Translations under genes and position numbers: made by a program | NCBI GenBank assembly: GCA_945865745.1 | Contig: CAMBFP010000084.1 | Location: 1 to 5,036, forward strand | DNA: 5,036 bases | Reading direction: 5' to 3' | Source: Rhizobium sp. Q54 | GTDB lineage: Bacteria > Pseudomonadota > Alphaproteobacteria > Rickettsiales > UBA1997 | Notes under the pieces: generated by a model | Told to the model about the DNA's origin: nothing | Seen by the model: the letters and a program-made list of their open reading frames with translations, nothing else | The model's database searches: none | Shown here: positions 1 to 5,036 of the stretch, one piece after another | How the letters are laid out: the number at the start of each line of letters is the position of its first letter | Numbering within the stretch: position 1 is the stretch's first letter

Positions 1-42
1 GAAGTTTGGAGCAAATTTTACGAAAAAAATAAGTAAGTTGTT

Positions 43-62
43 ATCTCCGCGAAGGCGGGAAT
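43..62. repeat. Degraded GC-rich palindrome (REP-like remnant) upstream of iscS
   Basis: An imperfect inverted repeat has 8-nt arms (43-50 and 55-62) around a GAAG loop. Innermost C50-G55, G49-C56, C48-G57 and C47-G58 pair, followed by a T46-G59 wobble, a C45/A60 mismatch, and pairs T44-A61 and A43-T62. The right arm plus following bases (GCGGGAATGAC) has the form of the GC-rich palindromes (ATTCCCGC...GCGGGAAT) scattered through many proteobacterial and rickettsial genomes. The left arm looks like the same sequence with two substitutions. It stands out against AT-rich flanks and lies 31 nt before the iscS start. It could be a decayed intergenic repeat, the terminator of an upstream gene (though no T-tract follows), or a leader structure. 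That it is a dispersed element is inference from one copy. Confidence 0.5.
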
Positions 63-93
63 GACTAGATACCAATTATAACTAAAAAGAAAA

Positions 94-1311
94 ATGACAG
101 TTAAACTTCCCATTTATCTCGACTACCAATCCACAACCCCCATGGATCCACGCGTGGTTGAAGTGATGATTGATTGCATGAAAAATGACTACGGCAATCC
201 TCATTCACGCACACATTCTCTCGGCTGGAAAGCAGAAGAAATGGTTGAGATCGCGCGTAAAAATGTAGCGGATTTAATTGGAGCAGATTCGAAAGAAATC
301 TTCTTTACCTCAGGTGCAACTGAATCAAATAACATCGCGATTAAAGGCGTTGCGCATTTCTACGGAGCGACTGGAAAAAATCATGTAATCACCATCGCAA
401 CTGAGCATAAATGCGTAATTAACTCCGTACGCGACTTAGAGCAAGAAGGCTTTTCTGTTACCTTTCTTCAAGTTCAACAAAACGGATTGGTCGATCTCAA
501 ACAACTTGAAGCCACGATCACCGATAAAACTTGCCTCGTTTCGATCATGGCGGTGAATAATGAAATTGGCGTTATTCAGCCTCTCGCAGAAATTGGCGCG
601 CTCTGCCGCAAGAAAGGCGCATTTTTCCACACTGACGCTGCACAAGCCTTCGGCAAGATTCCTCTCGATGTTAACGCGATGAATATCGACTTGATGAGCA
701 TCTCTGGTCACAAAATTTACGGCCCAAAAGGCATCGGCGCGATTTACCTTCGTCGTAAACCAAGAGTGCGCATAAAACCAATTTTCTCCGGCGGCGGACA
801 AGAGCGCGGAATCAGAGCCGGCACACTTCCAACTCCTCTTGTTGTGGGTCTCGGTAAAGCTTCAGAAATCGCTAAGAATGAAATGCAGAAAGATCACGAT
901 CACATCAAAAAACTCAGCGACAAACTTTTTGATGGCGTGACAAAGCTTACTCACGTCTACTTAAACGGCGATCTAGAACAACGCTACATCGGAAATCTAA
1001 ACTTCTCTTTCGCCGGAATAGAAGGCGAATCGATGATCATGGCGATCAAAGATCTGGCGGTTTCTAGTGGCTCTGCTTGCACTTCTTCGTCACTCGAACC
1101 CTCTTATGTTTTACACGCTTTAGGAGTTTCTGACGAACTCGCCCACACATCAATTCGCTTCGGCATCGGCCGCTTCACAACCGAAGAAGAAGTGGATTAC
1201 GCAATCAACTTAATCGCTAGTAAAGTCGACAAACTCCGACACTTAAGCCCACTCTGGGAGATGATGCAGGACGGAATCGATTTAAAATCAATTGAATGGA
1301 AAGGACATTAA
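94..1311 (+). CDS. iscS: Cysteine desulfurase IscS
   Basis: A pyridoxal-phosphate enzyme of 405 residues (E. coli IscS has 404) that converts L-cysteine to alanine and carries the sulfur as a persulfide for IscU and other acceptors in the cytosol. Visible motifs: the N-terminal LDYQSTTPMDPRV segment; FTSGATESNN (71-80) for the PLP phosphate; H105 in ATEHK, stacking on the cofactor; D181 in HTDAAQ; the PLP-lysine K207 in SGHKIYGPKG; and the catalytic C329 in the mobile loop SSGSACTS (324-331). The C-terminus SPLWEMMQDGIDLK is of the group I IscS/Nfs1 type. ATG 94 is the first possible start, because an in-frame TAA lies at 79-81. Its Shine-Dalgarno sequence is poor (only AAAAGA just upstream). 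It is the first gene of the operon, ending 1 nt before iscU. No iscR precedes it within the window. Confidence 0.98.
   Translation: MTVKLPIYLDYQSTTPMDPRVVEVMIDCMKNDYGNPHSRTHSLGWKAEEMVEIARKNVADLIGADSKEIFFTSGATESNNIAIKGVAHFYGATGKNHVITIATEHKCVINSVRDLEQEGFSVTFLQVQQNGLVDLKQLEATITDKTCLVSIMAVNNEIGVIQPLAEIGALCRKKGAFFHTDAAQAFGKIPLDVNAMNIDLMSISGHKIYGPKGIGAIYLRRKPRVRIKPIFSGGGQERGIRAGTLPTPLVVGLGKASEIAKNEMQKDHDHIKKLSDKLFDGVTKLTHVYLNGDLEQRYIGNLNFSFAGIEGESMIMAIKDLAVSSGSACTSSSLEPSYVLHALGVSDELAHTSIRFGIGRFTTEEEVDYAINLIASKVDKLRHLSPLWEMMQDGIDLKSIEWKGH
1300..1305 (+). promoter_or_regulatory. Ribosome binding site of iscU
   Basis: AAAGGA lies inside the last codons of iscS, 7 nt before ATG 1313. It fixes the iscU start at 1313 rather than at the in-frame TTG at 1292, which would overlap iscS by 20 nt and add seven residues absent from the family. 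Confidence 0.75.
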
Positions 1312-1312
1312 A

Positions 1313-1699
1313 ATGGCTTACTCAAAAAAACTTTTAGACCACTACGAAAATCCACAAAACGTTGGATCATTCGCTAAAGACGAAAAAAATATCGGCACCG
1401 GCCTAGTTGGCGCGCCAGCTTGCGGAGATGTAATGAAATTGCAGATCAAAGTTTCTGATGATGGAATTATCACCGATGCAAAATTTAAAACCTTCGGATG
1501 TGGCTCAGCGATTGCCTCAAGCTCACTTGCAACCGAATGGATCAAAGGACAAAAAATCGACGAGGCGGCAAAGATTACTAACGGCCAAATCGCCGAAGAG
1601 CTTTCACTTCCTCCAGTGAAAATTCACTGCTCAGTTCTTGCTGAAGAAGCGATCAAGGCGGCAATTGAGGATTACAAAAAACATAAGAATGCAGCTTAA
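1313..1699 (+). CDS. iscU: Fe-S cluster scaffold protein IscU
   Basis: Scaffold on which [2Fe-2S] clusters are assembled from IscS sulfur and then transferred with the help of HscB/HscA. The 128-residue length is the family norm. Cluster ligands are all present: C37 and D39 in GAPACGD, C63 in FGCGSAIASSS, and H105/C106 in KIHC. The HscA recognition motif LPPVK is intact at 99-103, matching the hscB/hscA genes downstream. From residue 1 (MAYSKKLLDHYENP) the protein aligns with E. coli IscU with almost no gaps. The start at 1313 is chosen from this match and from the AAAGGA 7 nt upstream. The gene follows iscS by one base, and its last 11 nt overlap iscA, so translation is probably coupled both ways. 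Nothing suggests loss of function. Confidence 0.98.
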   Translation: MAYSKKLLDHYENPQNVGSFAKDEKNIGTGLVGAPACGDVMKLQIKVSDDGIITDAKFKTFGCGSAIASSSLATEWIKGQKIDEAAKITNGQIAEELSLPPVKIHCSVLAEEAIKAAIEDYKKHKNAA

Positions 1700-2063
1700 A
1701 TTCTCTGAAACAGGCAACGCAATCGTCGACTACCTCACCATCACCGACGATGCTTTTAAAGAAATCCACGAACTTCTAGCTGCACGAAAAGAGCCATGCG
1801 AAGGGATTAAAGTAAGTGTGCGCACCCGTGGCTGCTCTGGACTCTCCTACACAATCGAATATGCGATCAAAGATAAAAACATATCTAAATTCGACGATGT
1901 TGTAATGCGCGAAGACATCCAAGTTTTTATCGATCCAAAAGTTTCAATGTTCTTGATCGGCAGCCAAATGATCTACAAAACCGATGATCTCAATTCTGGC
2001 TTCGACTTCGTTAATCCTAACGAGAAAGGGCGCTGCGGTTGTGGCGAAAGTTTCAAAGCATGA
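1689..2063 (+). CDS. iscA: A-type iron-sulfur carrier IscA
   Basis: HesB/IscA-family carrier that binds iron or a Fe-S cluster and passes it to client proteins. The three conserved cysteines are present: C49 in RTRGCSG, and C116 and C118 in the C-terminal RCGCGESF. The core from about residue 15 to 124 has the usual length of about 107-110 residues. The roughly 14 residues before it (MQLKFSETGNAIVD) form a short N-terminal extension relative to E. coli IscA. ATG 1689 is the first ATG consistent with the core; the reading frame is open further upstream inside iscU but has no family similarity there. No good Shine-Dalgarno sequence is seen (GAGG at 1667-1670 is 18 nt away), so initiation probably depends on ribosomes finishing iscU, which it overlaps by 11 nt. 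Its TGA shares ATGA with the hscB start. The family call is firm; IscA versus ErpA rests on operon position. Confidence 0.95.
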   Translation: MQLKFSETGNAIVDYLTITDDAFKEIHELLAARKEPCEGIKVSVRTRGCSGLSYTIEYAIKDKNISKFDDVVMREDIQVFIDPKVSMFLIGSQMIYKTDDLNSGFDFVNPNEKGRCGCGESFKA

Positions 2064-2530
2064 AAAACTTTTTTGATTTATTTTCATTGCCTACAAATTT
2101 TTCAATCGATCTCGACACGCTCGAAAAAAAATATTTTGAATTTCAGAAAAAATTTCATCCCGATAAATCTGATGATAAATCTGGCGACAAATCTGATGAA
2201 ATTGAACAATCAATCGCTATCAACGAAGCTTACGAGGTTTTATCAAATCCACTCAAGCGCGCGGCACATATTTTGCGCCTGAATGGTCTTGATGTTGAGA
2301 ATGATGTAGTGGCTCCAAAAGTAGATCAGGCAACGCTTCTTGAGGTTTTTGAAATGCGTGAATCTGGAGATCTTTCCGCGAAAGATTTGTCGCAAAAAAT
2401 AAAATCCTTGCTCGAAGAAGTTTCTAAAAATCTTGGAAATAAAAACTTCGCATCGGCTGCGCAAATTTTAATCAGAGCAAAATATTTCGAAAAAACTTTG
2501 CAGGATTTGAAGGTAAAAAAATGGCACTAA
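2060..2530 (+). CDS. hscB: Fe-S assembly co-chaperone HscB (J-domain protein)
   Basis: J-type co-chaperone of 156 residues (E. coli about 171) that binds IscU, delivers it to HscA and stimulates the HscA ATPase. The N-terminal J domain (about 1-72) starts with NFFDLFSLP and carries the HPD triad at 33-35; INEAYEVLSNPLKRA (54-68) is its last helix region. The C-terminal helical domain contains LLEVFEMRE (93-101), matching the E. coli HscB helix that contacts IscU (LMEQLELRE), and the aromatic pair Y142-F143 near the second contact site. The loop after HPD is made of a tandem repeat, yet its length is close to that of E. coli. ATG 2060 is chosen because it gives the family N-terminus and overlaps the iscA stop as ATGA; an in-frame upstream start at 2039 would add seven residues inside iscA. 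The gene overlaps hscA by 10 nt. Confidence 0.95.
   Translation: MKNFFDLFSLPTNFSIDLDTLEKKYFEFQKKFHPDKSDDKSGDKSDEIEQSIAINEAYEVLSNPLKRAAHILRLNGLDVENDVVAPKVDQATLLEVFEMRESGDLSAKDLSQKIKSLLEEVSKNLGNKNFASAAQILIRAKYFEKTLQDLKVKKWH
2162..2197 (+). repeat. Three tandem 12-nt units inside hscB, beginning in the HPD motif
   Basis: Three adjacent 12-nt units (2162-2173, 2174-2185, 2186-2197) share the form GAYAAATCTGRY and encode DKSD-DKSG-DKSD. The first unit begins at the aspartate codon of the HPD triad. Copies 1 and 2 differ at two bases, and copies 1 and 3 at one. Because the unit is a multiple of three, gain or loss of a copy would keep the reading frame. The family loop here is normally variable and hydrophilic. 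Confidence 0.8.
2509..2513 (+). promoter_or_regulatory. Ribosome binding site of hscA
   Basis: GAAGG lies 7 nt before ATG 2521, within the 3' end of hscB. It supports the 2521 start, which also gives the conserved HscA N-terminus MALIKILEPG. Confidence 0.65.
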
Positions 2531-4146
2531 TAAAAATCTTAGAACCAGGCGCAAGCCAAGAGAATGAAAGAGAAAACGAGATCGTAATTGGTATTGATCT
2601 TGGCACCACTAACTCACTTGCTGCAATTATTGTGAATGAAAAAGTCAGATTTTTTGTTGATGAAAATGGCCGCGATATTCACCCCTCAATCGTCACTTAC
2701 GGCGATAAAAAAATCTCCTCGATCAAGCGCTTTATGGGAGTAGGCTTCACCGAACTTGAAGGCATAAAACTCGCTCCTTCAGAAGTTGCTGCTGAGATCT
2801 TAAAGCACTTAAAAAAACTCGCCGAAAAACAGCTAAAAACTGAGATCAAAAAAGCTGTTATTACTGTTCCTGCTTACTTCGACGAAACCGCAAAAAACGC
2901 GACGAAACTTGCAGCCAATTTGGCTGGCTTAGAAGTTTTGCGTCTAGTCAACGAACCTACGGCGGCGGCCCTCGCCTACGGTCTCGATAATGATGCAGAA
3001 GGCACTTACTGCGTTTACGATTTAGGCGGAGGAACTTTCGACGTCTCAGTTTTAAAAATGCAAAAAGGCATTTTTAAAGTACTCGGAGTTGCTGGAGATA
3101 ATGCTTTAGGCGGAGATGATTTTGATGATTTAATTTCCAAGCATCTTGGTGTGAGTCGCGCTGAAGCCAGGAAAATCAAAGAAGAACAAACTATTGATCA
3201 AGCGCTATTCGAAAAACTAATCTTCGAAAAACTCGAAAAAACTTTCACGCTCACGAAAAATCTTCTCGATGACCTCGATCTCGAAAGCGCTGATATTAAA
3301 GGAGTCATCACAGTTGGTGGCTCAACTAGAATTCCTCTAATCAAGAAAAAACTCGCAGAAATTTTTGGTGTAGAAAAAGTTTTGGATGAGATCGATCCAG
3401 ATCGCATCGTCGTTGCTGGCGCAGCTTGGCAGGCTCACAACTTAAGCGGAAATTCTGAAAATCTTTTACTTGATGTTGTGCCACTTTCACTCGGAATCGA
3501 GATGATGGGCGGAATAGTTGATAAAGTTATCTTTCGTAACTCAACGATTCCGATGGCACTTACAAAAGAATTCACAACCTACGCTGATAATCAAAGCGGA
3601 ATGAAGTTACACATCGTGCAAGGTGAGCGCGAATTAGCTGCTGATTGTCGCAGCTTGGCCAATTTTGAAATAAAAAAGATACCGGCGATGAAAGCTGGAT
3701 TGGCGCGCGTTGCCGTCACTTTCAAAATTGATGCCGATGGGCTTTTAACAGTTTCTGCAGAAGAGAAATTTACCGGAGAAAAACAGGAAATTTTAGTAAA
3801 ACCAAGTTACGGATTAAGCGAAGATGAAGTAAAAAAAATGCTGCTTGACTCGTTGCAAAATTCTAAAGCTGACATCTCGAATCGCTTACTAATTCAAACC
3901 ATCACCGATTCAAATCACGACATCGCGATCTTGCAAAAAGATTTAGAAAAATATGTGGGCGAGGATAAAAAATTGATCGCAGAAAAAATTCAAAATTTAG
4001 AAAATCTAATCAAAGAAAAAGCCTCGCGTGACATGATTTTAGAGGCTAAAGAAGAGATGGAAAAAGCAGCAGAAAATCTAATTTTAGAAAAGGTTAATGC
4101 AGTTTTAGACAAGGGGATTGTTGGGAAGAGAATTGATGTGGTTTAG
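2521..4146 (+). CDS. hscA: Fe-S assembly Hsp70 chaperone HscA, compact form
   Basis: Specialised Hsp70 that, with HscB, binds the LPPVK motif of IscU and drives cluster transfer using ATP. The N-terminus MALIKILEPG is the HscA signature. ATPase motifs: phosphate-1 IGIDLGTTNS (23-32), catalytic lysine K69 in SSIKR, VNEPTAAALAYGL (143-155), phosphate-2 YDLGGGTFDVS (166-176) and VGGSTRIPLIK (265-275). The linker LLLDVVPLSLGIE (315-327) leads to a well-conserved peptide-binding domain (FTTYADNQSG, QGERELAADCRSLA, FKIDADGLLTVSA) and a helical lid (about 433-541). At 541 residues it is about 75 shorter than E. coli HscA. The shortfall lies in the ATPase domain, at about residues 60-66, 74-84 and 208-228, while the frame and motifs stay intact. 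It is therefore a compact variant rather than a pseudogene. It is the last gene of the operon: no fdx follows, and the next gene is convergent after 10 nt. Confidence 0.95.
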   Translation: MALIKILEPGASQENERENEIVIGIDLGTTNSLAAIIVNEKVRFFVDENGRDIHPSIVTYGDKKISSIKRFMGVGFTELEGIKLAPSEVAAEILKHLKKLAEKQLKTEIKKAVITVPAYFDETAKNATKLAANLAGLEVLRLVNEPTAAALAYGLDNDAEGTYCVYDLGGGTFDVSVLKMQKGIFKVLGVAGDNALGGDDFDDLISKHLGVSRAEARKIKEEQTIDQALFEKLIFEKLEKTFTLTKNLLDDLDLESADIKGVITVGGSTRIPLIKKKLAEIFGVEKVLDEIDPDRIVVAGAAWQAHNLSGNSENLLLDVVPLSLGIEMMGGIVDKVIFRNSTIPMALTKEFTTYADNQSGMKLHIVQGERELAADCRSLANFEIKKIPAMKAGLARVAVTFKIDADGLLTVSAEEKFTGEKQEILVKPSYGLSEDEVKKMLLDSLQNSKADISNRLLIQTITDSNHDIAILQKDLEKYVGEDKKLIAEKIQNLENLIKEKASRDMILEAKEEMEKAAENLILEKVNAVLDKGIVGKRIDVV

Positions 4147-4156
4147 CTATCACCAT

Positions 4157-4708
4157 CTATCTGCTATGAAAATTAAGAAAAACGGGTTTGGCGCTCTTAC
4201 CTTTTACGCTAGTACTCGGTTGCCGACTTGTCTCCGCATCCGCTGTTCTTGCTGAATTATACTGGTCTTTTCTCTTATCAAAAACAGCTGATGTGCCTAC
4301 CGGATTGCCCCTGGATAAATTCGCCTGATCTCGAAAAGTCAAATTCTCAGAATGACTCCAACTTGGACCTGATTCACCATTAACAAACCGAGCAAAAGAA
4401 GAGCCTTCAGGTCTCTTTGGAGCAGTGCTAGGCCGAGCTTGTGGCAATGGAGGCTGTTTTTCGTCAACAGCTCTAATGTCTTTTTGTTTAACAAAAACAT
4501 TTGACGTACCTACCGAATTGCCTCTTAACAAATGAGCCTGATCACGCGAAGACAAACCATCCCATCTCCGACCTGATCTGCCATTCATCAAATCAGCAAG
4601 ATTACCTTCACCACCTTTTACTTCTTGCTTAGTTTTTGATTTATGGTGACTCCCAATTTCTCCACTTGATGTAGAGTAAGGATCATATTCTTTATTATCT
4701 TTTGGCAT
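4157..4708 (-). CDS. Uncharacterised hydrophilic protein with a duplicated ~42-45-residue motif
   Basis: I do not recognise this 183-residue protein. It is rich in Ser, Lys, Arg, Asp, Gly and Pro, with no signal peptide, membrane segment or cysteine. The order is: a polar N-terminus (1-35); repeat copy 1 (36-77); a linker (78-103) with the proline-rich stretch QPPLPQARPSTAPKRP; repeat copy 2 (104-148); and a basic, Ser-rich tail ending FLNFHSR. The copies share 24 of 42 aligned positions, including NGxSGxxW and RDQAxLxRGNxVGTSxVF. Conservation between diverged copies argues that it is a real, selected gene. ATG 4708 is the first usable start (in-frame TAA about 14 codons upstream). An AAGGA sits only one base before it, which is unusually close. 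It lies 65 nt after the SH3 gene on the same strand and ends 10 nt from hscA, convergently. The composition would suit a largely disordered adaptor or secreted protein, but function is unknown. Confidence 0.7.
   Translation of the reverse strand: MPKDNKEYDPYSTSSGEIGSHHKSKTKQEVKGGEGNLADLMNGRSGRRWDGLSSRDQAHLLRGNSVGTSNVFVKQKDIRAVDEKQPPLPQARPSTAPKRPEGSSFARFVNGESGPSWSHSENLTFRDQANLSRGNPVGTSAVFDKRKDQYNSARTADAETSRQPSTSVKGKSAKPVFLNFHSR
4265..4399 (-). repeat. Internal protein repeat, copy 2
   Basis: Encodes residues 104-148 of the uncharacterised protein. Key positions aligned with copy 1: N110-G111, S113-G114, W117, R126-D127-Q128-A129, L131, R133-G134-N135, V137-G138-T139-S140, V142-F143, K145, K147-D148. 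It has three extra residues after the tryptophan compared with copy 1. Confidence 0.85.
4478..4603 (-). repeat. Internal protein repeat, copy 1
   Basis: Encodes residues 36-77 of the uncharacterised protein. Key positions aligned with copy 2: N42-G43, S45-G46, W49, R55-D56-Q57-A58, L60, R62-G63-N64, V66-G67-T68-S69, V71-F72, K74, K76-D77. The DNA of the two copies has diverged clearly, so the duplication is not recent. Confidence 0.85.
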
Positions 4709-4724
4709 GTCCTTATCAAACTTA

Positions 4725-4754
4725 ATTCTAAAAATCGCTTCATGAGCAGGTTAA
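4725..4754 (-). promoter_or_regulatory. Possible promoter for the uncharacterised repeat protein
   Basis: Read on the - strand, TTAACC (4754-4749; 4 of 6 to TTGACA) and TAGAAT (4730-4725; 5 of 6 to TATAAT) are separated by 18 nt in the gap after the SH3 gene. Transcription would begin near 4718, leaving a leader of only about 10 nt before ATG 4708. Such matches occur by chance in AT-rich DNA, and read-through from the SH3 gene is an alternative. Confidence 0.3.
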
Positions 4755-4773
4755 AGAAATAAATCGATAGAAA

Positions 4774-5036
4774 TTAATCTGCACCAAAAACTTCTTCATC
4801 TCTTACCCAGCCTTTTTTGCCAGATACCTCGAGAGCACACCAGCGCTCGATGCATTTTAAATAATCACCAATTACGTTATTTTCTAAGCGAAAAATAATG
4901 CGAGATTTTTCGTTATTTTTTTTCTGTAAATTTACGAAGCCTTTAGTTGTTCGAATCATCAGAGTGCGTTTTTTAGTGATAAGACTTTGCATCACCCAAC
5001 CACTCTGCCCTTCGTAATCTTTGATCTCATTCCAAT
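4774..5036 (-). CDS. Bacterial SH3-domain protein (SH3_4/DUF1058-like), C-terminal part
   Basis: Only the last 86 residues lie in the window; the frame is open to the right edge, so the start is beyond 5036. The first visible residues, WNEIKDYEGQSGWV, are the end of one SH3-like domain (the W...V.D..G..GW pattern), followed by KKRTLM, the usual junction. A second SH3-like domain covers about residues 33-86, with KCIERWCALEV and GKKGWVRDEEVFG near the end, matching the C-terminal pattern (C..WC.v...G..GWv....lWG) of two-SH3 proteins common in alphaproteobacteria. Those family members usually carry an N-terminal signal peptide and are thought to be envelope proteins, possibly cell-wall binding, but the N-terminus is not visible here. 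The GTG at 4995-4993 is an internal valine, not the start. No terminator hairpin follows the stop, so the repeat-protein gene 65 nt downstream may be co-transcribed. Confidence 0.85.
   Translation of the reverse strand, partial: WNEIKDYEGQSGWVMQSLITKKRTLMIRTTKGFVNLQKKNNEKSRIIFRLENNVIGDYLKCIERWCALEVSGKKGWVRDEEVFGAD

Noticed and set aside
1..36. Possible tail of an upstream + strand gene (frame 1 reads EVWSKFYEKNK then TAA at 34-36)
   Set aside because: All three forward frames stay open for about 30 nt or more here, and the few residues match nothing I recognise, so no frame can be preferred.
77..82. TATAAC as a -10 box for iscS
   Set aside because: No acceptable -35 lies 16-18 nt upstream (that position is GC-rich), and transcription would start only about 5 nt before the ATG.
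436..801. Long - strand reading frame inside iscS
   Set aside because: It is an antisense shadow of a strongly conserved iscS region and has no family features of its own.
1342..1545. - strand reading frame inside iscU
   Set aside because: Antisense shadow of the conserved scaffold gene.
2073..2282. Alternative + strand frame inside hscB
   Set aside because: It overlaps the J domain in another frame, and the hscB frame carries the conserved HPD and family motifs.
2243..2464. - strand reading frame inside hscB
   Set aside because: Shadow frame without recognisable features.
3198..3407. - strand reading frame inside hscA
   Set aside because: Serine/phenylalanine-rich antisense of the ATPase domain, typical of a shadow frame.
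2521..4146. hscA as a decaying pseudogene because of its short length
   Set aside because: All ATPase, linker and substrate-domain motifs are intact, the frame is uninterrupted, and IscU keeps LPPVK; the missing parts are cleanly in frame.
4144..4170. TAGC...GCTA inverted repeat as a terminator between hscA and the convergent gene
   Set aside because: The stem is only 4 bp with a long loop and no T-tract, too weak to support.
4774..4995. A complete 73-residue protein starting at GTG 4995
   Set aside because: The same frame continues upstream with conserved SH3 sequence to the window edge, so the GTG is an internal valine codon.

Overview
The window carries a compact iron-sulfur cluster (ISC) assembly operon on the + strand: iscS-iscU-iscA-hscB-hscA (94-4146). 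It converges on two - strand genes: an unrecognised 183-residue protein with an internal duplication (4157-4708) and the C-terminal end of a bacterial SH3-domain protein that runs off the right edge (4774-5036). The source looks like an alphaproteobacterium. The IscS C-terminus (SPLWEMMQDGIDLK) is of the mitochondrial Nfs1/rickettsial type. IscA ends in the NPNEKGRCGCGESF form. The truncated gene resembles the two-SH3 (SH3_4/DUF1058-type) proteins common in alphaproteobacteria. The moderately AT-rich composition and the tightly packed genes would suit a host-associated Rickettsiales or Holosporales relative, but that order-level placement is inference.

Layout. Positions 1-93 are a short leader holding a degraded GC-rich palindrome (43-62) and no convincing gene. 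From 94 to 4146 the five ISC genes are packed without real spacers: 1 nt between iscS and iscU, an 11-nt overlap of iscU and iscA, a 4-nt ATGA overlap of iscA and hscB, and a 10-nt overlap of hscB and hscA. This indicates one transcript with translational coupling. The usual neighbours iscR (upstream) and fdx/iscX (downstream) are not seen. A 10-nt gap separates hscA from the convergent repeat-protein gene, and no hairpin terminator is visible there. The 65-nt gap at 4709-4773 holds a possible - strand promoter.

How the genes work together. IscS removes sulfur from cysteine and passes it to the IscU scaffold, where the cluster is built. The J-protein HscB delivers loaded IscU to the Hsp70 HscA, which grips the LPPVK motif of IscU and promotes cluster release. 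IscA acts as an A-type carrier. All catalytic and ligand residues for this cycle are present.

Most notable features: (1) HscA is only 541 residues, against about 616 in E. coli, and the roughly 70 missing residues all fall in three places within the ATPase domain; (2) the unrecognised - strand protein has two diverged ~42-45-residue copies of a motif (RDQAxLxRGNxVGTSxVFxKxKD) joined by a proline-rich linker. Comparisons with E. coli proteins are from memory of those sequences; no alignment or database search was run.
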